A stretch of 48,699 bases of DNA from a bacterium (GTDB lineage: Bacteria; Desulfobacterota_D; UBA1144). The notes under the pieces were generated by a model, which saw only the letters and a program-made list of their open reading frames with translations, had not been told where the DNA came from and did no database searches. Both the position numbers and the translations under genes were made by a program. The stretch covers positions 1 to 48,699 of the forward strand of contig JABILG010000017.1 in NCBI GenBank assembly GCA_018654605.1, read 5' to 3'. Positions 43,750-48,699 of the stretch are shown piece by piece (the stretch's first letter is position 1; every line of letters starts with the position of its first letter).

Positions 43750-44158
43750 TCAAACATGAACCAATATAATATTTACCATCTGTTATTTTAATAATTTTAC
43801 TAATTTGATAAAGCGCTGGCCTAGAGAATCTTGCTTCAAAAACTCCCTGTTTTACAGAGCAGTACGGGATATTGTTTTTAAAATAAAGACTGCTCACGTC
43901 CAACTCCTCTTTGGTTGAATCATTAAGCAGTAAAACTGTTTTTTTTTCGGATACATCTGCTATTCTAACAAGAAACGGCTTGTCTTCAAAGTCTACATAA
44001 GCTATGGATTTTTCTTCTTGAACAAAAAAAACCTTATCTTTATTTATCTTTAGATGTTTATAATTAAAGTTGTAGATACCTTTGTGTGTAATTGCTTTTC
44101 CGTCCTGAAACCAATTGCACTCTTTATCTACGAAAAAACGATACTTAATTTTATTCAC
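43736..44158 (-). CDS. DUF1285 family protein
   Basis: A 140-residue soluble protein. The pattern D-x5-W-F-x2-G-x2-I at the N terminus, VDFEDKPFLV in the middle, and PYCSVKQGVFEARFSRPALYQI near the C terminus match DUF1285, a proteobacterial family of unknown function. GTG at 44158 overlaps the pdxH stop (GTGA), so it is the likely start. It closes the run from the sigma factor. Confidence 0.65.
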   Translation of the reverse strand: MNKIKYRFFVDKECNWFQDGKAITHKGIYNFNYKHLKINKDKVFFVQEEKSIAYVDFEDKPFLVRIADVSEKKTVLLLNDSTKEELDVSSLYFKNNIPYCSVKQGVFEARFSRPALYQISKIIKITDGKYYIGSCLINHQ

Positions 44159-44778
44159 GGTGACAATATCCTACTTTCCCATTTATTTTTATTTCTTTTG
44201 TATTCTATCCTCTGATGAAGCCTGTCTTTGCCTCCTTGCCAAAATTCAATTGTAATTGGTTTAAGCTGATAACCGGTCCAATTAATTGGAAAAGGAACTT
44301 TTTTGTTCTTAAATCGCAACTTGTTTGCGTGAAACTCGTTTACTAGAACCTCATATGAGCTTATCTTTGAACTTTGATTTGATGAAAGTGCGCCTAGCTG
44401 ACTATCTATAGGCCTTGAATAGAAATACTTCTTAACTGTAGCCAAGCTAAGTTGAGACAAAGTTCCCTCTATGCGAATTTGTCTCTGCATTTCTTTCCAC
44501 CAAAACAACATCGAGGCCGATTCATTTACGATTATTTCTCTTCCTTTCCTACTGCTAATGTTGGTATAAAAAGTAAAATTAGTGGAGAATTTTTTAAGTA
44601 ACATCATTCTAGATGACGGCTTATTCTTAAAACTTGTGGATAAAGCAAAAGCATTTGGTTCAGAAACTTTTTTTTCTGCTTCTAAATACCATTTCTTAAA
44701 AAGTTTTAGCGGAGATATCTCTACATGAAATATGTCACTTTTGTTCTTATATGTTTTTCTTGTTTTACTAATATTCAT
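44155..44778 (-). CDS. pdxH: Pyridoxamine 5'-phosphate oxidase
   Basis: A 207-residue FMN enzyme that makes pyridoxal 5'-phosphate. It shows RMMLLK, FYTNISSRKGREI, RQIRIEG, SRPIDSQLGALSSNQS, and the C-terminal IEFWQGGKDRLHQRIEY. It lies between the SRPBCC-epimerase gene and DUF1285. Confidence 0.94.
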   Translation of the reverse strand: MNISKTRKTYKNKSDIFHVEISPLKLFKKWYLEAEKKVSEPNAFALSTSFKNKPSSRMMLLKKFSTNFTFYTNISSRKGREIIVNESASMLFWWKEMQRQIRIEGTLSQLSLATVKKYFYSRPIDSQLGALSSNQSSKISSYEVLVNEFHANKLRFKNKKVPFPINWTGYQLKPITIEFWQGGKDRLHQRIEYKRNKNKWESRILSP

Positions 44779-44799
44779 ATATAAAAGTTACTAAATACT

Positions 44800-46212
44800 T
44801 TAAAGGTTGTCCAATGCCTTGTTTATAGTTGGAGCAAAAAATCTATATTTATTCTCTAATAATCTTTTAGGAGATATTTTTTGATTAGATAAAACAATCT
44901 CATCAACTAATTCTTTTAACAAAAACCTTGGAATAGAAGATGGAATATTAATAAAGAATTTAGACTTATATTTTTTTGCTAATAAAGTAAAAAGGTGCTT
45001 ACTTTGAATTGGGACCGGGCTTACTGCATTTATCGCCCCGTCATAATTATTGTTGTTAAAGCTTTTTTCTATAATTCTTACTAAATCCTCAAGTAGTATC
45101 CAATTTACAAAGTTTTCACCTTTGCCCACGTAGCTTGCGAGCCCAGCTTTAAAAGGTAGCTCAATTTGTTTGATTAGACCACCTTTGCTTGACAAAACAA
45201 CCCCTATACGTAAATTAACATTTCTTTCTGTTAGTTTCTTAAATTTATTTTGCTCTTTTTCCCACTCTTTAGTGGTTTGTGCAAGAAATCCATATCCTGA
45301 GGAGTTGTATTCGTCCAATAACCGATTTTTGTTTAAGCCATAATAACCAACAGCAGAAGCATGAACACAACATTTAGCTTTTATTGAATTCTTTTCAAGA
45401 ACTCTAAGTAAGCTTCTTGTAGGAATTATTCTACTTTTAACAATTGATTTCTTTTTTGACTTTGTCCAGATCCCTAATATATTTTCTCCTGATAGATTAA
45501 CAACAAACTTAATTTTTTCTCGAATATCAGGAGGAATGCATAAATCATCATCGATATAAGGGTTCCATGCTATCTCTATTAAATCCTTATTATGTGATTT
45601 CATTTTGATTGCAGAAGGAGAAGGTTTATAATGCTTCTCATATTTTAGAAATACCACTTTGTATCCTAAAGAGTTTAACAGAGGAATTAGAGCTGAACCT
45701 ACTAAGCCGCTAGACCCAGTTACTAATACATAGTATCCATTTGTATTATCATAGGCATTAGAGAGGTCGTGTTCTAAGATATCAGTTCTATATTTAAAGG
45801 ATTTTCTAATACTCTCCAAAGTAAAATTGTTCAATTTTTTAACGTTAATCCAGTGGGAGAAAGAAATCTCATCTTGAATAGTGGTCTGGCTTGTTGAGGT
45901 TCTTATAAAATTATGAGTGTGCTGCCATTCTTTAATCGGACCAGACACCAAGGTATCACAAAAGGATACACCCTCTTTGAATCTCGAGGAATTGTGAGAA
46001 ATTTTCCATTTAACTTTTATTAAAGGCAGAATTTCTTGTTGAAGAGTAATCTTTCCGTCTTTTAAAAAAAGATTTCCAACAGGTTCCCTCTTTGTGACAG
46101 TGACCTTATCCCAGGGCGGCGTTAACCTCTCAAGAGCCATGAACTTTTTGTGCCAATTCCAAACCTTGTGGATATCGTGCTTGTAGGTCTTTGAAAAATT
46201 AAAAAAAACCAT
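44800..46212 (-). CDS. SRPBCC domain fused to TIGR01777-type epimerase
   Basis: A 470-residue two-domain protein. Residues 1-~150 form an SRPBCC-like (START/Bet v1) domain; the rest is a TIGR01777 NAD(P)-binding SDR with GSSGLVGSALI, VNLSGENI and the ASAVGYYG motif. The fusion is known in other bacteria; function is unclear, and old names such as cell-division inhibitor are not supported. The ATG at 46212 follows immediately after the stop codon of the 51-aa gene (TAA then ATG), indicating tight coupling. Confidence 0.88.
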   Translation of the reverse strand: MVFFNFSKTYKHDIHKVWNWHKKFMALERLTPPWDKVTVTKREPVGNLFLKDGKITLQQEILPLIKVKWKISHNSSRFKEGVSFCDTLVSGPIKEWQHTHNFIRTSTSQTTIQDEISFSHWINVKKLNNFTLESIRKSFKYRTDILEHDLSNAYDNTNGYYVLVTGSSGLVGSALIPLLNSLGYKVVFLKYEKHYKPSPSAIKMKSHNKDLIEIAWNPYIDDDLCIPPDIREKIKFVVNLSGENILGIWTKSKKKSIVKSRIIPTRSLLRVLEKNSIKAKCCVHASAVGYYGLNKNRLLDEYNSSGYGFLAQTTKEWEKEQNKFKKLTERNVNLRIGVVLSSKGGLIKQIELPFKAGLASYVGKGENFVNWILLEDLVRIIEKSFNNNNYDGAINAVSPVPIQSKHLFTLLAKKYKSKFFINIPSSIPRFLLKELVDEIVLSNQKISPKRLLENKYRFFAPTINKALDNL

Positions 46213-46368
46213 TTAGTAGAATAATAATAGATTTCTAGTATTTCTTCTAATACTTTTAAAACTAGAATCTTTTGTTGAGCGTATAACCTTTCTTTCTTTT
46301 TTTTCTCTAACTTTATGTTTACTTTTAAAAGTAGTTGATGTTGGTTTTTGCTGAATATGAAATGTCAT
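46213..46368 (-). CDS. Small basic protein, function unknown
   Basis: A 51-residue open frame between the sigma factor and the epimerase. It begins MTFHIQQKPTSTTF, is rich in Lys and Arg (HKVREKKERKVIRSTKD and SIRRNTRN), and ends LLLFY. AGGAG stands 6 nt before the ATG and the stop abuts the next ATG, so it is very likely translated. The high positive charge suggests nucleic-acid or ribosome binding, but no family is recognised. Confidence 0.6.
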   Translation of the reverse strand: MTFHIQQKPTSTTFKSKHKVREKKERKVIRSTKDSSFKSIRRNTRNLLLFY

Positions 46369-46376
46369 AAATTCTC

Positions 46377-47381
46377 CTAGTTTAAGAAACCCTTTAACGA
46401 TAATCCATAATTTTTTTCGATTTTTCTTAAGGCTTTTTTCTCTATTTGTCTTATTCTTTCCCTAGTTAAGCTAAATCTTCTACCTATCTCATCTAAAGTC
46501 AGAATTTCAGAGTTATTAATACCAAATCTTAGGTTTATAATCTCCTTCTCGCGATTACTTAAGTCTGATAGCGCCAAATTAATAGTCTCCTGAAGAGAAG
46601 AATGAGCCGAGAGTTCGTCTTGTAAAACATTCTCATCCTGGAGAAAGTCCATAAAAGAAGAGTTTTCTTCTCCTGAAACAGGTGAATCTAAAGAGAAAGT
46701 GTCTGAACCTGAATCAAGTATTTGCTTTACAGCCTCAATTGGAAGGTCAACTTCGATTGCAATTTCAAACAACTCAGGTTTTCTAGACAAATCTTTCTCA
46801 AGTTTTTTATTCGCTTTAAAAACCTTCGCTGACTTCTCAAGTATGTAGACAGGAACTTTTATTGATCTGGATTGATCCATAATACTTCTAGTGATTGATT
46901 GATGTATCCACCATGCTGCATAAGTTGAGAATTTAAACCCTCTTGTATGGTCAAATTTTTCGACTGCCCTCATAAGTCCAACATTTCCCTCTTGAATTAA
47001 ATCAATTAGAGGAACCCCTTTATTTGCATATTTTTTTGCTATACTAACGACAAGCCTTAAATTAGATTTAGTAAACGACTGGAAAATTTGATTCTTTTTA
47101 TTTTTTACTGCTTTTAAAAAACTTTCTAACTTTTTTTTGTCTTTACCATTTCCCAAGCCAAGTCTTTTCTCAAATGAATTTATTTGAGCATCACAAGATT
47201 TTAGCTGAGAAGAAAGTGTTCTTTCTTCTGAAGATGAAAGAAGAGGGGACATTAAAGCTTTCGAAAAATACTCTTTCACTGAATCGTACTCAGATGCATC
47301 ATTTCTTCCAGAAACGAAGGTGGATTTGGAATTAAGAAAATTATTAGATTTACTATTAGAAGATTTATTTTTTTGATTCAT
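46377..47381 (-). CDS. Sigma-70 family RNA polymerase sigma factor (group 1/2, no region 1.1)
   Basis: A 334-residue sigma factor. Region 1.2 starts near [19 protein letters not shown]; region 2 has [22 protein letters not shown] and [13 protein letters not shown] for -10 recognition; region 4.2 has [17 protein letters not shown]. The acidic region 1.1 and the large non-conserved insert of housekeeping RpoD are absent, so it resembles an RpoS/group 2 factor; without the rest of the genome it could still be the main one. A TGGACA-17-TACAAT promoter and GAGAGG lie upstream. Confidence 0.88.
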   Translation of the reverse strand: MNQKNKSSNSKSNNFLNSKSTFVSGRNDASEYDSVKEYFSKALMSPLLSSSEERTLSSQLKSCDAQINSFEKRLGLGNGKDKKKLESFLKAVKNKKNQIFQSFTKSNLRLVVSIAKKYANKGVPLIDLIQEGNVGLMRAVEKFDHTRGFKFSTYAAWWIHQSITRSIMDQSRSIKVPVYILEKSAKVFKANKKLEKDLSRKPELFEIAIEVDLPIEAVKQILDSGSDTFSLDSPVSGEENSSFMDFLQDENVLQDELSAHSSLQETINLALSDLSNREKEIINLRFGINNSEILTLDEIGRRFSLTRERIRQIEKKALRKIEKNYGLSLKGFLN

Positions 47382-47398
47382 TTTTCACCTCTCCCTAT

Positions 47399-47427
47399 AT
47401 TGTATAACCATGTCTGGTCTTTGTCCA
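47399..47427 (-). promoter_or_regulatory. Sigma factor gene promoter
   Basis: Minus strand TGGACA (47427-47422), a 17-bp spacer and TACAAT (47404-47399), with a ~11-nt leader containing GAGAGG before the ATG at 47381. Confidence 0.6.
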
Positions 47428-47476
47428 TCTTTTTTTTAAAAAATCTTCTAAAAGCTCGACATACGTATTCAATATA

Positions 47477-47504
47477 TTGACAAGTAATTTGGATAATTTA
47501 TGAT
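47477..47504 (+). promoter_or_regulatory. Promoter of the CarH-like regulator gene, predicted leaderless
   Basis: TTGACA (47477-47482), a 16-bp spacer and TATGAT (47499-47504), with only six bases before the ATG at 47511. Transcription is expected to begin at the start codon. Confidence 0.75.
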
Positions 47505-47510
47505 TTAAAT

Positions 47511-48455
47511 ATGAACAATAAAGATTATCCAATCAGAGTAGTAACTAAAATCACAGGTTTAACGGCTGATCAGATTAGGAAATGGGAAGAAAGGTATTCC
47601 ATACTTAATATTACTAGATCATCCAAAGGAAGTAGGAGGTTTACTGATAAGGACCTGGAATTACTTCAACTTATGCTTGAGGCCAAAAGAATCGGGTTTT
47701 CCTTGCAAGAAATAGGTGAATTGACCATATTGGAACTTAGGAATATTGTTAACAATTTTAAAGGAAATTCGTCAAATGTTATGTACCCGGAGCTAGAACA
47801 GCTTAGTAGCTCAACTAAAGTCTATTTTGATATTTGCATTGAATCACTAAAAGACTACAACATTAGTAAAATGGAGAAAGCTATTTATCAGGTAGCTATG
47901 GAAATAGGGGCAGTGTATGTGATACATAAATTTATGGTTCCCTTTATTAAGCATGTTGGTAGACTATGGAAGAATAATAAGATTTCGAAATCCCAAGAAC
48001 GTTTTGCTAATGCAGTTATAAGAAATTATTTAGAGAGTTATAGGTCATCGTTCAAGGAGTTTAATGATAAGAATCCAGTTGCCTTAATAGCAACACCTAA
48101 GGGGCAAAAAGCAGAGTTAGGGTGCCTTGTTAATGCATGTATCTCTGTGGCTACCGGTTGGAACAATATTTACCTTGGTACTGATTTATCTTCTGATGAT
48201 TTAGTTGAAGCTACTAAAATTTCCAAGTGCTCATGTTTAGTACTAAGTGTTTTGTATCCCTTAGATGACAAATCACTAATTTTAGAACTCAAGAAGATTA
48301 GACAAGGTATCGGGGACAGTGTTGAAATAATAATTAATGGAAAGAAGTCCACTATTTATACTGAAACTTATAAAGAGATAAGAGCAAGAGTTGTTCATGA
48401 TCTATTCTCTATGCCTAGTCTCTTTGAAGAACTTAGATTGAAATCAATTGTTTAG
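47511..48455 (+). CDS. CarH/LitR-like MerR regulator with degenerate cobalamin-binding site
   Basis: A 314-residue regulator: an N-terminal MerR winged helix (residues ~6-75; ITGLTADQIRKWEERY), a four-helix bundle (~100-180) and a Rossmann B12-binding-like domain (~188-300). In light-sensing CarH/LitR proteins a Trp and a Glu-His in the helix bundle cap adenosylcobalamin, and a His in the GxxHxLG loop binds cobalt. Here Trp153 remains, but the Glu-His reads Glu163-Arg164 and the loop reads GQKAELG with Ala201 in place of His. It may be apo-acting or sense something else. It has a leaderless-type promoter and is divergent from a sigma factor. Confidence 0.85.
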   Translation: MNNKDYPIRVVTKITGLTADQIRKWEERYSILNITRSSKGSRRFTDKDLELLQLMLEAKRIGFSLQEIGELTILELRNIVNNFKGNSSNVMYPELEQLSSSTKVYFDICIESLKDYNISKMEKAIYQVAMEIGAVYVIHKFMVPFIKHVGRLWKNNKISKSQERFANAVIRNYLESYRSSFKEFNDKNPVALIATPKGQKAELGCLVNACISVATGWNNIYLGTDLSSDDLVEATKISKCSCLVLSVLYPLDDKSLILELKKIRQGIGDSVEIIINGKKSTIYTETYKEIRARVVHDLFSMPSLFEELRLKSIV

Positions 48456-48465
48456 GGTCTAAAAA

Positions 48466-48502
48466 AAAACAAGGCTTACAATTATTAAGTAAGCCTTGTT
48501 TT
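48466..48502. terminator. Bidirectional intrinsic terminator
   Basis: A perfect 14-bp inverted repeat (48466-48479 and 48489-48502) around a 9-nt loop. A-runs on the left and T-runs on the right let it work in both directions between the convergent regulator and cold-shock genes. It is the clearest terminator in the window. Confidence 0.9.
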
Positions 48503-48535
48503 AATTTAAGAAAATCTGTGAAAATATTTACTTAT

Positions 48536-48699
48536 TTATAAAGTTTTAAGATCACTTGCTTTTTCTTTACCTTTTTCTGAAACTACTTCAAATGATACTG
48601 AATCACCTTCGTTAAGGTTTCCAATTCCCGCAGCTTCTAAGGCTGAAATGTGAACAAAGACATCTTTGCCACCATCTTCAGGTTCTATAAATCCATAAC
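48536..48699 (-). CDS. Cold-shock domain protein (5' end cut by window)
   Basis: The last 53 residues of a CspA-family protein: [20 protein letters not shown] includes the RNP2 motif VFVHI and part of RNP1, followed by the usual [20 protein letters not shown] tail. Cold-shock proteins bind single-stranded RNA and DNA as chaperones. The N terminus lies beyond the right edge. It ends 34 bases from the shared terminator. Confidence 0.93.
   Translation of the reverse strand, partial: YGFIEPEDGGKDVFVHISALEAAGIGNLNEGDSVSFEVVSEKGKEKASDLKTL

Noticed and set aside
47478-47483. Third shared -35 heptamer (TTGACAA read as TTGTCA leftwards) for the sigma gene
   Set aside because: No acceptable -10 lies 16-18 bp away on the minus strand; the better sigma promoter is at 47427-47399.
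1-48699. CRISPR array, insertion sequence, prophage or integron
   Set aside because: No spaced repeats, transposase, integrase or phage structural gene was seen on either strand.

Overview
The window is a dense, AT-rich stretch of a diderm (Gram-negative) bacterial chromosome. Envelope genes show the diderm plan: a BamD-like lipoprotein, TolC, a split MacA-MacB pump, RseP, PlsC and a LysM lytic transglycosylase. GshB, PdxH and NnrS are proteobacterial in flavour. A short EF-Ts, an archaeal-type Ogg2 glycosylase and a HemQ/chlorite-dismutase-family protein argue against a mainstream alpha- or gammaproteobacterium. I cannot place it securely; an uncultured, streamlined marine lineage is a guess. 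I see no phage, insertion sequence, CRISPR array or foreign island.

Layout. 1-3.4 kb: a partial siroheme nitrite/sulfite reductase, divergent from an NnrS-like gene, then a MORN-repeat gene. 3.5-4.1 kb: tRNA-Leu(UAA) and a very acidic small protein. 4.2-8.4 kb: ribBA-ribH-nusB-trpD-trpC. 8.4-14.3 kb: obgE, divergent from bamD-prmA-mtnA; dksA, divergent from an NSS transporter and an overlapping 29-codon MetS-like gene. 14.2-18.4 kb (minus): a CDP-alcohol phosphotransferase, its nucleotidyltransferase partner, and panBCD. 18.5-23 kb: alaC-mltD-ogg2-gatB. 23-28.5 kb: plsC, divergent from carA-gshB-gatC-gatA, then rsmI behind tRNA-Ser(UGA). 28.6-31.4 kb: rpsB-tsf-pyrH-frr. 31.4-34.4 kb: DUF378, serS, a UPF0173 hydrolase and a HemQ-family gene. 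34.4-42.6 kb (minus): an apparent eight-gene run tolC-macA-macB(ATPase)-macB(permease)-small membrane protein-uppS-dxr-rseP. 42.6-48.7 kb: hemW; a sigma-70-family factor followed by a 51-aa basic protein, an SRPBCC-epimerase fusion, pdxH and DUF1285; a CarH/LitR-like regulator; and a cold-shock gene cut by the window end.

The most unusual signal lies in the promoters and gene junctions. Several genes have a good sigma-70 promoter placed so close to the start codon that the mRNA should be leaderless or nearly so, with no Shine-Dalgarno sequence. Several divergent pairs share one heptamer as both genes' -10 box (TATNATA) or both genes' -35 box (TTGTCAA). Six of eleven convergent pairs overlap at their 3' ends, and only one clear intrinsic terminator lies between convergent genes. 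The rsmI start codon lies 7 nt behind a tRNA, so tRNA processing itself would create a near-leaderless message. Other points of interest are a CarH-like regulator missing the expected cobalamin-contact residues, a MacA-type adaptor with a ~125-residue basic N-terminal extension, a fused CDP-alcohol phosphotransferase with a vestigial nucleotidyltransferase domain, and a hairpin-plus-T-tract in the nnrS leader. Coordinates were read by hand. No gene-free stretch exceeds about 150 bases.
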